From assembly GCA_022402465.1 (NCBI GenBank), contig JAKRSH010000033.1, positions 82,061 through 146,060 of the forward strand: DNA of 64,000 nt. The letters run 5' to 3'. Position 1 is the first letter of the stretch; each line of letters starts with the position of its first letter. Below the pieces are notes generated by a model. The model did not search any database and was not told where the DNA came from. It worked only from the letters and a program-made list of their open reading frames with translations. The position numbers and the translations under genes were made by a program. The DNA comes from Leptospiraceae bacterium. Lineage in GTDB: Bacteria; Spirochaetota; Leptospiria; Leptospirales; Leptospiraceae. Of this stretch, positions 55,624 through 64,000 are shown one piece after another.

Positions 55624-57762
55624 ATGCCATATAGCTTTAAAAATGATCCAAAATTTTTACAGAGGATGCTTAGAATCATTCCAAAAGCACAAAAGCTGTT
55701 TTTGGAAGTGGATGAACATAAGATTGCATTTGAATATTTTCTCAATGAAATCCTCGATTTAACTGAAAGTGAATATGGTTTTATTGGGGATGTAATTCTT
55801 GATCCAAAAAGCAACAAACCATTTTTAAAAACACATAGCATAACCAATATAGCTTGGAATAAAGAAACTCATGAATTTTTTCAGGCAAACTATGCCAAAG
55901 GATTGGAATTTAGAAATCTTAAATCACTGTTTGGATATGTTCTAAAAAATGAAGTCGTAGTCATTGCCAACGATGTAAAAAATGACCCGAGATCTTCGGG
56001 TATACCTGGCGGGCATCCACCTTTAAATTCCTTTCTCGGTCTACCGATTAAAATCAATGATAAAATGATAGCCATGGTTGGCTTAGCGAATCGAAAAGAA
56101 GAATATACGAATGATCTCGTTGAAGCCTTAGAGCCTATACTTTTTTCCTTATCATCTTTTCTTTCTACCTTACAAATTAGAAAAAAGAATAAAGAAGAAG
56201 AGGCTGAAAAAAATTCATTAATAGAAAAATTTCAAAAATTTTCAGATATAGTTCCTGGAATGTTGTATCAGTATTTGCTTAAACCAGATGGAACTGGAAG
56301 CTTTCCTTATGCAAGCAGGGGCATTGAACAAATATATAAAATTAAATTTGAAGATATTGCTGAAAATGTAGATGTGCTCACTAGCATTATACATCCAGAG
56401 GATATGAACTCTGTTGTAGAATCAATCATAGAATCTGCAAACACCTTGCAGCCTTGGCAGCACGAATACAGAGTTCTTGACCAGGACTTAGGTGTTAGGT
56501 GGCTTCTCGGAAGATCTAAACCTGAGAAAAATGAAGACGGTAGCATCTTGTGGCATGGATTTGTGATGGATATTTCTGATCAAAGAAATTATGAAACTGA
56601 AATCATTCAATCTAAGTTGGAAGCAGAGAAGGCGAATCAAATAAAAAGTGTCTTTCTAGCAAATGTAAGCCATGAAATTCGAACTCCTTTAAATGGGATC
56701 TTAGGATTCTCTGATCTTTTAAATGAGACATGGCTTACAGAAATTCAAAGAGATCATTTAAGAAGCATACAAATTTCTACCGAAACACTTTTGAATATAA
56801 TCAATGATCTCATAGATCTGTCTCATATCGAATCTAAGAAAATTAAATTATCCATGGATACAGTGGATATAAGAAGATTACTGCAAAATCTAGTTCACAC
56901 CTTAAGTCTTCAGGCTAAGGAGAAAGGTCTTAGCTTTGATTGTTTTATTGAACACAATATACCAGAGTATATCCAGTCGGATTTTGTTAGGCTAAACCAA
57001 GTTCTTACAAATTTAGTAACCAATTCACTCAAATTTTCTAATTCAGGAAAGATCAATATTTCAGTAACTAAAAATGTGAATACTCTAAAGTTTCAAATTT
57101 CAGATTCGGGTATAGGAATTCCACAAGATATGATTCATAGGATCACTGAACCTTTCTTTCAAGTTGATTCATCTAGTACCAAAAAGTACAAGGGAACTGG
57201 CTTAGGGCTTTCTATATGCAAAAGAATTCTAGAACAAATGAATTCATCTTTAAACATTCAAAGCGTGATCGGTAAGGGAACCATTAGCAGCTTTGAAATT
57301 CCTTTAGAAATTCCTAAAAGGATTCAAGAGCAAGAACATAGGTCTAACTTGGATTTTAATGCAATGACCAAGCCAACGGAAATAGTAAAATCTCAGTTGA
57401 GAATACTAATTGTTGAAGACAACGAGCTTAACTTAATTTTTGCGAAAAGAGCAATTTTGAAATACTTTCCTCTCTCTGATGTTTTGGAAGCTCCAAATGG
57501 AGAAGTAGCAGTGGATATTTTCAAAAAGGAAAAATTAGATTTAATTCTCATGGATATCCAGATGCCAATCATGGATGGATACAGTGCTACCCTTAAGATA
57601 CGTGAGCTTGAAAATGGCAAGTCTCATGTCCCCATAGTTGCCTTAACTGCTGGAGCTCAGCCAGGAGATAAGGAAAAAGGACTGTCAGTAGGTATGGATG
57701 AGTATCTTACGAAACCCATCCATATATCTGAATTACAAAAAGTAATTCATAAATACATTTAA
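55624..57762 (+). CDS. Hybrid histidine kinase (GAF-PAS-HisKA-HATPase-REC)
   Basis: 712 residues, no transmembrane segment. A GAF domain (about 30-185; a subtype with GIPGGHPPLNSFLGLP), a PAS domain (about 205-325; with WQHEYRVLDQDLGVRWLLG of PAC), HisKA (LANVSHEIRTPLNGIL, His350), HATPase (N-box NLVTNSLKFS, DSGIGI, GTGLGLSI) and a C-terminal receiver (VEDNELN; phospho-Asp644 in LMDIQMP; Lys697 in LTKPIH). The receiver may pass phosphate on through an external HPt protein; none is seen in the window. Confidence 0.92.
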   Translation: MPYSFKNDPKFLQRMLRIIPKAQKLFLEVDEHKIAFEYFLNEILDLTESEYGFIGDVILDPKSNKPFLKTHSITNIAWNKETHEFFQANYAKGLEFRNLKSLFGYVLKNEVVVIANDVKNDPRSSGIPGGHPPLNSFLGLPIKINDKMIAMVGLANRKEEYTNDLVEALEPILFSLSSFLSTLQIRKKNKEEEAEKNSLIEKFQKFSDIVPGMLYQYLLKPDGTGSFPYASRGIEQIYKIKFEDIAENVDVLTSIIHPEDMNSVVESIIESANTLQPWQHEYRVLDQDLGVRWLLGRSKPEKNEDGSILWHGFVMDISDQRNYETEIIQSKLEAEKANQIKSVFLANVSHEIRTPLNGILGFSDLLNETWLTEIQRDHLRSIQISTETLLNIINDLIDLSHIESKKIKLSMDTVDIRRLLQNLVHTLSLQAKEKGLSFDCFIEHNIPEYIQSDFVRLNQVLTNLVTNSLKFSNSGKINISVTKNVNTLKFQISDSGIGIPQDMIHRITEPFFQVDSSSTKKYKGTGLGLSICKRILEQMNSSLNIQSVIGKGTISSFEIPLEIPKRIQEQEHRSNLDFNAMTKPTEIVKSQLRILIVEDNELNLIFAKRAILKYFPLSDVLEAPNGEVAVDIFKKEKLDLILMDIQMPIMDGYSATLKIRELENGKSHVPIVALTAGAQPGDKEKGLSVGMDEYLTKPIHISELQKVIHKYI

Positions 57763-57763
57763 G

Positions 57764-58525
57764 CTATTTTTTTGTTCCTAAAAAATCACCTTTTTCCAGA
57801 AAACCTCGAATCAGATCTAAGGGAACTGGCATAACAATCGTGTTGGTCTTATCACCAGCTATCTCAACCAAGGTTTGTAGAAAACGAAGTTGAATGGAGA
57901 CTGGGTGATTCTCTAAGACTTGGGCTGCTTCTGTTAACTTAGCAGAAGCTTGGTATTCTCCCTCAGCCTTAATAACTTTAGCTCTTCTTTCTCTTTCTGC
58001 CTCAGCCTGCTTAGCCATTGCTCTTTGCATATTTTCGGGTAGATCGATATGTTTCACTTCAACCATGGAGACCTTTACACCCCAAGCATCGGTTTGTTTG
58101 TCGATAACTGTCTGCAAATGATTGTTGATCTTATCTCTTTCTGCGAGGATTTCATCCAATTCAGATTGCCCCATAACAGATCTTAGCGTTGTCTGAGAAA
58201 GCTGAAGGGTTGCATAAAGATAGTCCTCAACTTGAATGATAGATTTCTCAGGATCTACAACCTTGAAATAAATCACAGCGTTGACTTTAATAGATACGTT
58301 ATCCTTAGTAATAACATCTTGGGGAGCAACATCCGTTGTAATCGTTCTGAGACTTACCTTAGAAAGTTTATCAATAAATGGTATAACAATCACAAGCCCT
58401 GGACCTTTTACACTGGAGAAGCGACCCAAACGAAACACTACACCTCTTTCATACTCATTGAGTATTTTGACAGCCATAGTGAAAAACACTATAACAATTA
58501 CGATAAATGGAATAAACGACTCCAT
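57764..58525 (-). CDS. Slipin/stomatin-like SPFH protein
   Basis: 253 residues. One N-terminal membrane helix (5-20) is followed by an SPFH/band-7 domain ([39 protein letters not shown]) and a helical region with the AEGEYQAS segment. AGAGGTAA precedes the ATG. It lies directly after nfeD in the same orientation, the standard NfeD-slipin pair in which the NfeD protease cleaves or partners with the stomatin in membrane microdomains. Confidence 0.92.
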   Translation of the reverse strand: MESFIPFIVIVIVFFTMAVKILNEYERGVVFRLGRFSSVKGPGLVIVIPFIDKLSKVSLRTITTDVAPQDVITKDNVSIKVNAVIYFKVVDPEKSIIQVEDYLYATLQLSQTTLRSVMGQSELDEILAERDKINNHLQTVIDKQTDAWGVKVSMVEVKHIDLPENMQRAMAKQAEAERERRAKVIKAEGEYQASAKLTEAAQVLENHPVSIQLRFLQTLVEIAGDKTNTIVMPVPLDLIRGFLEKGDFLGTKK

Positions 58526-58584
58526 ACATTACCTCTTATTTTAATTTTAATAAACATTTCAAAAAAAAACTAATTAAAAAATCC

Positions 58585-59967
58585 CTAAGTAGATAAGATC
58601 TGCTCTACAATAAGAACAAGCCCCTCACGTTTCAAGACTCGTAATCTAGAACCTTTACCAATAATTCCACTTTGAGTTTTCGCAGACCAGAGTTCACCTT
58701 GGACTGTAATATGTCCAGATGTAGAATTGATTTCTGTTTCCGAGATTCCTTCTTTGCCTATAAGCAAACTATCTCCTGAGTGGGTGGGCTGCTTCATCAT
58801 CTGAGTGGATTTATACACTAAGAAAGCACTAATTGCACCAATCGTCAAAGAAGTGGAAATCGCCAGATTCATAGATAATTTAGAAATAGAATCCCCTGAG
58901 TCTGAGATCATGATAGATCCTATAAGTAAGGAAATAATGCCTGCTATACTAAGCATTCCATAACTTATAACACTAATCTCTAAGATGAAACAGAGAAGAC
59001 CTACTAAAATCAATCCAAACCCTGCATAGCTGAGTGATAGAGATTGCATAGAGTAGAGTCCTAGTATCAAACAGATCGCTCCAGCGACACCTGGGAAGAC
59101 TGCACCTGGGTATTGGACCTCGGCTAAAATTCCAAGGGTTCCTATCATCATGAGTAAATAGGCTATGTTTGGATCAGTTAAGAACTTCAATATGTTTTGT
59201 CTAAAATCATTTTCTAAACTTATGATTTTAACAGATTCTGTTTCTAACTTTAAAGTTCCTGTAACCATTCGGACAGTTCGTCCGTTTATTTGCTTCATCA
59301 AATCATTGTCATCTTCAGCGATGATTTCAATTACTCCTCTGGACTTTGCATCTGAGGCTGTTATATTTTCTGCGTGAGTGATTGATTTTTCAGCGAAGAG
59401 AGGATCTCTGTTGTGGTAGGCAGCGAGACTCTTTATTTGTGCAACTGCATGATTGATGAGTTTTCTCTTTAAATTAATCTCATCATCTACACCTGCTTTG
59501 TCAGGGATAGATGTATCTGAGTTTTGATTTTTCTTCTCATCCTTTGTTCCCCCTTGAGAGATTTGAACAGGTGTTGCTGATCCTATATTGGTTGCAGGTG
59601 ACATTGCAGCTATATGAGATGCATAAAGAATGTAGACCCCAGCCGAACCACAAGCAGCACCCTTAGGAGAAACATAGGTTATGATGGGTATGGGCGAGGA
59701 TAAAATTTTACGAATCATTTTATCCATAGAAGTCATCAGTCCGCCAGGTGTATCCATAGCAACTATAAGAGCATAAGCATTTGCTTCTTCAGCTTTATCT
59801 ATAGCCTCTGAAAGTAAATCTAAACTGGAAGGTGTAATTGCACCTTCTAGATTGAGTTTGTAAACTATCTTGGATGTTTCCAAGTCTTTTGGTTCTTCTG
59901 CAGTTAGATAAAGAATAAATCCAAATAAGAAAAATGTTGCATAAAACGATTTCAGAATGATTCTCAT
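58585..59967 (-). CDS. NfeD-type membrane serine protease
   Basis: 460 residues. The signal/anchor (1-22) precedes a ClpP-class protease domain (about 30-235; VAMDTPGGLMTSM and CGSAGVYILYASHIAAMSPATNIGSA with the catalytic Ser in the GSAG region and a Lys further on). Four to five transmembrane helices (about 265-385) and a C-terminal soluble OB-fold NfeD domain (about 395-455; GKEGISETEINSTSGHITVQG) follow. Operon partner of the slipin gene. Confidence 0.92.
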   Translation of the reverse strand: MRIILKSFYATFFLFGFILYLTAEEPKDLETSKIVYKLNLEGAITPSSLDLLSEAIDKAEEANAYALIVAMDTPGGLMTSMDKMIRKILSSPIPIITYVSPKGAACGSAGVYILYASHIAAMSPATNIGSATPVQISQGGTKDEKKNQNSDTSIPDKAGVDDEINLKRKLINHAVAQIKSLAAYHNRDPLFAEKSITHAENITASDAKSRGVIEIIAEDDNDLMKQINGRTVRMVTGTLKLETESVKIISLENDFRQNILKFLTDPNIAYLLMMIGTLGILAEVQYPGAVFPGVAGAICLILGLYSMQSLSLSYAGFGLILVGLLCFILEISVISYGMLSIAGIISLLIGSIMISDSGDSISKLSMNLAISTSLTIGAISAFLVYKSTQMMKQPTHSGDSLLIGKEGISETEINSTSGHITVQGELWSAKTQSGIIGKGSRLRVLKREGLVLIVEQILST

Positions 59968-60064
59968 TTATCTTTTTTCCATCCTTATTTTCTCTGATTA
60001 GACTAAGGGAGAGACTGCAAGGAAAGATATTTTATCTGATTTAATTTAAAACAACAGCAGCTCT

Positions 60065-60703
60065 TCAATCTTCATCTATAATTTCGTATTTGCCTAAGGT
60101 TTTTAGAACAAAAATTTTATTTGGATCATCCGCTAGGCGATTTACCATTTTTTCTTTAATCAGAAGATTGATAGCTTCTTGTATATCTTTTAAATCCAAA
60201 CCAACTCTCAAAATCGCCCACTTGAGGAAAGGATTTAGACTGATAACATATCCATTGTTAAGTTCTTTGCCATGCAGATTTGCAAAAGTAGAAAGATGAG
60301 ACTTAACGATTTTCTTCCTATCTCCTTTAAGTAAGGCTGTGATTTGGTAATTCGATTCACGCAAACGATTGGTAAGAATTTTAACCAAACGTAAGGTGAA
60401 TTCTGGATTGGTCTTAATCAATTGAGATAAAAGAATTTCATTGACGGGAAAAAGCTGAACGGATGTTAGTGCCACAGCTCTTGCGCTTCTAGGCTTTTGA
60501 TCAATGATTGCCATCTCACCAAACATATCACCTTCTTTGAGCTCAATAAGCATTTTATAGGCATCGTTGACTTTTTTGTGAATTCCTACAGTTCCGGTGA
60601 TCAAAATGTACATTTCATCCGCAGGATCATTCTCTTCAAATATTATCTCCCCCTGTCGGAAGATTTTCCCTTTTTTCCTAAGTAATTCTTCAGAAAACTT
60701 CAT
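60065..60703 (-). CDS. Cyclic-nucleotide-binding domain protein (Crp-like)
   Basis: 212 residues from the ATG at 60703. A cNMP-binding domain (about 10-120; IFRQGEIIFEENDPADEMYILITGTVGIHKK, cut here by the beta-roll turns, and GDMFGEMAIIDQKPRSARAVA) precedes a C-terminal region (about 135-210) that could be a winged helix but has no clear HTH signature. A TTG at 60769 would add 22 residues that look unlike a protein start. It could be a regulator of the Crp type or an effector of a local signal; which is unresolved. Confidence 0.82.
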   Translation of the reverse strand: MKFSEELLRKKGKIFRQGEIIFEENDPADEMYILITGTVGIHKKVNDAYKMLIELKEGDMFGEMAIIDQKPRSARAVALTSVQLFPVNEILLSQLIKTNPEFTLRLVKILTNRLRESNYQITALLKGDRKKIVKSHLSTFANLHGKELNNGYVISLNPFLKWAILRVGLDLKDIQEAINLLIKEKMVNRLADDPNKIFVLKTLGKYEIIDED

Positions 60704-60820
60704 GAATGATAATTTATTTCCAAAGCATAGACTTGTAAAGAAGTTTGTTATTCCCAAAAAAAATCTCAATGACAGAATTTCAGCACTAATAAGAATGATA
60801 CTCTAACAGTGGGTCACGAA

Positions 60821-63013
60821 ATGAAGAAATTGTGGAATAGAATAAGCAGTATTTTCAAGGAAGAATTAGGAGAGAAACCTAGTACTTATCTTTTGGAACT
60901 AGATAAGAATTGTGCTAGATTTGTGTTTGTTCTCTCCCTTCTTGCAATAGTGATTTGGCTTCGTTACATTGAGATAGATAAGTCTATTTATCCCAATCTT
61001 CCTTGGATGATTTATTTCCGTTATGGTTTGATTGCTGTTGGTTTATTCTGTTTTACTAATTTAGTATTATTTAGATTCAAATACCAAGGCATAATTTTGA
61101 TGTCTCTCTTAGCTTGTTATTATATTGTATCAGCAGCCATTCTAGCTGGAATTACAACAGGGCGATCCATTTATTTTTCAGGTTATATCGTTTCTATCTT
61201 GGTTGTGCTTTTTACTCCACTGCCCCGTAGGATTAGTTATTTCGTTATGTATCTTTCCATCATAGCATTTGGAATTATGGCAAGTATTTATAAGATTGAT
61301 TTGAAAGACAAAGAAACTGCATTCATGGTAAGTCTTTGTATAAATGTGATCATTCTTTCTTCTGTATTTGTATATATTTTAGATAGAACAAGAAGAAGGA
61401 GTTATTTCAAATCCAAGGAAATCGAAAACCGAATTAAAGAAATTGAATACCAAAAGAAGGAAATTGAAACCTTAAATGAATTCACGAAATCTCTAAACGA
61501 AGAGCAAGATATTGACAGAGTACTAAGCCAAGTATTTAGTTATATTCGAAATACTTATGATATAGATCATGTTTGGTTAAAGATGATCTCTGAAGAAAAA
61601 GATAAAATCATAAGTTATAAATTTGTATCTACAGTGGATATTCCCGAAGTTAGCAGGGAGTTTATGAATCGTTTTAATGTACCCTTGGTTCCCGAAACAG
61701 GAACTTTTTATCTTAGTTACAAGCGTAAGAAGTCATTTTATTTAAATCGTAATCTATCCAAATTACTCATAGCTGATACAGATAGACAAATAGCCGAAAC
61801 CTTAAAATTACAAGGCTTTCTTATTGTTCCCTTAATGATTAAAAATGAAGTGATAGCCTTGATTAGTTTTACTAATTTTCAATCCAATATACATTTGAAT
61901 GCTCAGAAGAGAAAGGAGATCGAAAGATTTTGCCAACAAATTGCAGGTGCCTTGAATACATCTAAGATACTTCATGAACTGAGTCGATCCTTATCAAGTC
62001 TTAAAGAATCCCAGAGCCAATTGATTCAATCCGAAAAGCTTGCTGGGCTCGGACAGATTGTAGCAAATGTCGCCCATGAGATTAATACTCCACTAGGAGC
62101 CATTAAGGCAAGTTCCACAACCTTACAATCTTCTTGGCAAAGTTTCCTTCTTTCCATACAGAAACATTTTAAGAAAATACCTGAACTAGATCATGAATTG
62201 TTAGAATCCATTCATGAATTGGTAAAAGAGAATCATAAAACTTCTATAACAACCAAGGAAGCAAGAACCAAGAAAAAAGAACTCAAAGAAGCTTTGGTTA
62301 ATAAGGGTTTTTCACAGGATCTTGCAAGCAGCATAGGAGAAGATTTAGCAGAAGTTGGAATATTCTTCTTAAATGAGAAGGTAATGTTTGTCCTAAATCA
62401 TCCAGACTGGAAGGACTATCTTGAGTTTATCATTCTTGCTAGAGGAATTCTCAGAAATAATGAAAATGTAATAACAGCAGCAGACAAGACGGCAAGAATT
62501 GTAACAGCTCTAAAGACATTTTCCCAGAAGGATAACCTTGGTACAAAGACGAGTTATCATTTCCAAGATGGCATCGAAACCATACTAACAATCTATAGTT
62601 CCTTGATTAAGCTTGGAGTTGAAATTGATGAAGATTTTGAAGAGATTCCCGAATTTCTTGCCTATGGTGAAGAACTTAACCAAGTGTGGAGTAATTTGAT
62701 TCATAATTCTATCCAAGCTATGAATTCGAATGGAAAGATCTTCATACAAGCGCGCAAGTATGAAGATAAAGGAAACTACTTTCTTCAGGTCAAATTCCAA
62801 GACAATGGACCTGGCATCGCTAAGGAAAATTTAGATAAAATTTTCAATGCCTTCTTCACAACAAAATCTTCAGGGGAGGGAAGTGGACTGGGTCTTCATA
62901 TAACGAAACAAATTATAGAGAAACACAATGGTTTCATTGATGTTCAATCTGTTCCTGGAAATACTGAATTTACAATAACAATTCCTATGGAAGGAATCAG
63001 CGTTCCAAAGTAG
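60821..63013 (+). CDS. Membrane histidine kinase with GAF domain and enlarged DHp region
   Basis: 730 residues from the ATG at 60821 (a GTG at 60809 adds four). Six N-terminal transmembrane helices (about 30-190) are followed by a GAF domain (about 215-380), a coiled coil, HisKA (VANVAHEINTPLG, His about 419) and an insertion of about 120 residues before the second DHp helix (ARIVTALKTFSQ). The HATPase has NLIHNSIQAM, DNGPGI and GSGLGLHI. The kinase end and the insertion parallel the gene at 16686-18506. The 3' end overlaps clpS by 17 bases. Confidence 0.88.
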   Translation: MKKLWNRISSIFKEELGEKPSTYLLELDKNCARFVFVLSLLAIVIWLRYIEIDKSIYPNLPWMIYFRYGLIAVGLFCFTNLVLFRFKYQGIILMSLLACYYIVSAAILAGITTGRSIYFSGYIVSILVVLFTPLPRRISYFVMYLSIIAFGIMASIYKIDLKDKETAFMVSLCINVIILSSVFVYILDRTRRRSYFKSKEIENRIKEIEYQKKEIETLNEFTKSLNEEQDIDRVLSQVFSYIRNTYDIDHVWLKMISEEKDKIISYKFVSTVDIPEVSREFMNRFNVPLVPETGTFYLSYKRKKSFYLNRNLSKLLIADTDRQIAETLKLQGFLIVPLMIKNEVIALISFTNFQSNIHLNAQKRKEIERFCQQIAGALNTSKILHELSRSLSSLKESQSQLIQSEKLAGLGQIVANVAHEINTPLGAIKASSTTLQSSWQSFLLSIQKHFKKIPELDHELLESIHELVKENHKTSITTKEARTKKKELKEALVNKGFSQDLASSIGEDLAEVGIFFLNEKVMFVLNHPDWKDYLEFIILARGILRNNENVITAADKTARIVTALKTFSQKDNLGTKTSYHFQDGIETILTIYSSLIKLGVEIDEDFEEIPEFLAYGEELNQVWSNLIHNSIQAMNSNGKIFIQARKYEDKGNYFLQVKFQDNGPGIAKENLDKIFNAFFTTKSSGEGSGLGLHITKQIIEKHNGFIDVQSVPGNTEFTITIPMEGISVPK

Positions 63014-63317
63014 CAGTCATAGAACCCTTGGATTTGCTCATACGAATATCTGGTCCATAGCCTAGGATTTTTTCTTGGATGAACTCTGCATGTTCTAGCT
63101 CGCCTGAGAAGACTATAGTTTTTTTCTTAGTATCAACTTCTATTGCATGCTCAAAGGCTTGCAGATCTGTCATCTGACAGACTTCCATGAGCATTTCTAT
63201 CACATAGTCGTAGGTATGTTCATCATCATCCCAAAGCACAACCTTCCAGGGACCACCTCCATTGGAAGTGGCAATCTTGACTTCTTCTTCTATTTCTGGG
63301 AGAGCGATGGATGCCAT
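62997..63317 (-). CDS. clpS: ATP-dependent Clp protease adaptor
   Basis: 106 residues. The ClpS core is complete: WKVVLWDDDEHTYDYVIEML (the D-D-E and Met that hold N-degron residues), a helix with the AFEHAIEVDTKK segment, and the final beta-strand GDxI. It delivers N-degron proteins to ClpAP. The N-terminal extension (1-22) is acidic. AGGATGGA precedes the ATG. It may be co-transcribed after the split transketolase gene. Confidence 0.92.
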   Translation of the reverse strand: MASIALPEIEEEVKIATSNGGGPWKVVLWDDDEHTYDYVIEMLMEVCQMTDLQAFEHAIEVDTKKKTIVFSGELEHAEFIQEKILGYGPDIRMSKSKGSMTATLER

Positions 63318-63347
63318 GGTTCCATCCTATGAATTGAATTTCTTATT

Positions 63348-64000
63348 TCAAGCTGGATTCTTTTTTTTGTTAACTGCAATCTTAGCATGTTCAACGATAT
63401 CTTTTGCTCTAAGCCCAAAGTAATCCATCAAACCAGTCCAAGTTCCAGATTTGCCAAAAGTATCCTTCATTCCCACTTTGATAATTGGAACTGGATATTC
63501 TTCAGATAAAAATTCCGAGACAGCAGAACCAAGTCCACCAATGACATTGTGCTCTTCAGCAGTTACTATGCACTTACACTTCTTAGCCTCTGCAAGAATG
63601 GCTTCTTTGTCTATGGGCTTAATGCTTGCCATATTGAGAAGGGAGGCGGAAATGCCTTCTTTAGCTAGCAGCGGTAGAGCTTCCATAGCCTCATTTACCA
63701 TCACACCACAGGCTATGATGCAAACATCTGTTCCCTCAGCAATTTTTTCAGCCTTACCAATTTCGAATTGGTAATTTTCTCTTTCGATTAAGGGAATAGC
63801 AGGTCTTCCAACACGAACATAAACAGGACCATTGAATTCAGCAATCTTTTTGATTACTTGCTTGGTTTCATTGAAATCAGCAGGGCAAATCACTGTCATT
63901 TCAGGAATTACTCGCATGGTTGCAAAATCTTCAATACACTGGTGAGATGCACCATCTTCACCCACAGTGATTCCACCATGGGATGCAACTAACTTCACGT
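63348..64000 (-). CDS. Transketolase C-terminal subunit (split type), 5' end outside the window
   Basis: The visible 217 codons run to the right edge and the gene continues beyond. It matches the C-terminal half of transketolase: [15 protein letters not shown] (pyrimidine-domain substrate His region), [23 protein letters not shown], then the C-terminal domain with [19 protein letters not shown] and FGKSGTW. Split transketolases have the thiamine-binding half as a separate subunit, expected just upstream. Works in the pentose-phosphate pathway. Confidence 0.9.
   Translation of the reverse strand, partial: VKLVASHGGITVGEDGASHQCIEDFATMRVIPEMTVICPADFNETKQVIKKIAEFNGPVYVRVGRPAIPLIERENYQFEIGKAEKIAEGTDVCIIACGVMVNEAMEALPLLAKEGISASLLNMASIKPIDKEAILAEAKKCKCIVTAEEHNVIGGLGSAVSEFLSEEYPVPIIKVGMKDTFGKSGTWTGLMDYFGLRAKDIVEHAKIAVNKKKNPA

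Overview
The window most likely comes from a Leptospira-like spirochaete. The base composition is AT-rich. There are several lipoproteins with short hydrophobic signals ending in a Cys, and many multi-domain signalling proteins (7TM-DISM, MASE1, PAS/GAF, SpoIIE-type phosphatases). CarD, PIN/TRAM, a response regulator and Lnt lie next to each other. A bacteriophytochrome and a family-B DNA polymerase suggest a free-living or environmental member rather than a strict pathogen. No rRNA, tRNA, CRISPR array, insertion sequence or prophage was seen. This is ordinary chromosome with dense coding on both strands.

Layout. 1-5.1 kb: end of an unknown gene, two small-molecule transporters (AEC, DMT), a TetR regulator divergent from a hotdog thioesterase with two matching operator-like palindromes between them, and a MASE1-SpoIIE phosphatase. 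5.1-7.9 kb: an SLC13 permease and two lipoproteins. 8.0-15.3 kb: a bacteriophytochrome histidine kinase preceded by an unusual repeat/palindrome block, its single-domain response regulator, a divergent family-B DNA polymerase, and a 7TM-DISM-SpoIIE phosphatase. 15.5-16.6 kb: ilvC with a promoter and terminator. 16.7-28.5 kb: a GAF histidine kinase, RsgA, an MBL-fold lipoprotein, an NhaD-type antiporter, an aromatic amino acid lyase, an XPB-type helicase, an aminotransferase, an SH3-like secreted protein and an alpha/beta hydrolase. 28.5-37 kb: a sodium:solute symporter, a CBS protein with a UspA, an amidohydrolase, and an acyl-CoA synthetase / acyl-CoA dehydrogenase / MaoC operon. 37-44 kb: a small reverse operon (acyltransferase, CBS, HNH, DUF1292-like), an acyltransferase-3, a flavin amine oxidase, a 7TM-DISM-PAS-ATPase protein, and a frameshifted small lipoprotein. 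44-53 kb: ssb, a SPOR-like protein, carD, PIN/TRAM, a REC-SpoIIE regulator, lnt, a large unknown protein and an ABC-2 permease. 53-64 kb: an OmpA-like protein, a DEAD-box helicase, a hybrid kinase, slipin and NfeD, a cNMP-binding protein, a histidine kinase, clpS and part of a split transketolase.

The window is rich in signalling. Three SpoIIE/PP2C phosphatases with different sensors, and one protein with an RsbW-like ATPase domain behind a 7TM-DISM sensor, fit a partner-switching network whose anti-sigma antagonist and sigma partners lie elsewhere. Four histidine kinases are present, and two of them share an unusual insertion of about 120 residues in the dimerisation/phosphotransfer domain. 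The most unusual points are the phytochrome locus with its upstream repeats, the family-B polymerase with eroded active-site motifs and higher GC than its neighbours, a probable AUC start codon in an acyltransferase, and an ammonia-lyase whose motifs look tyrosine/phenylalanine-type rather than histidine-type.
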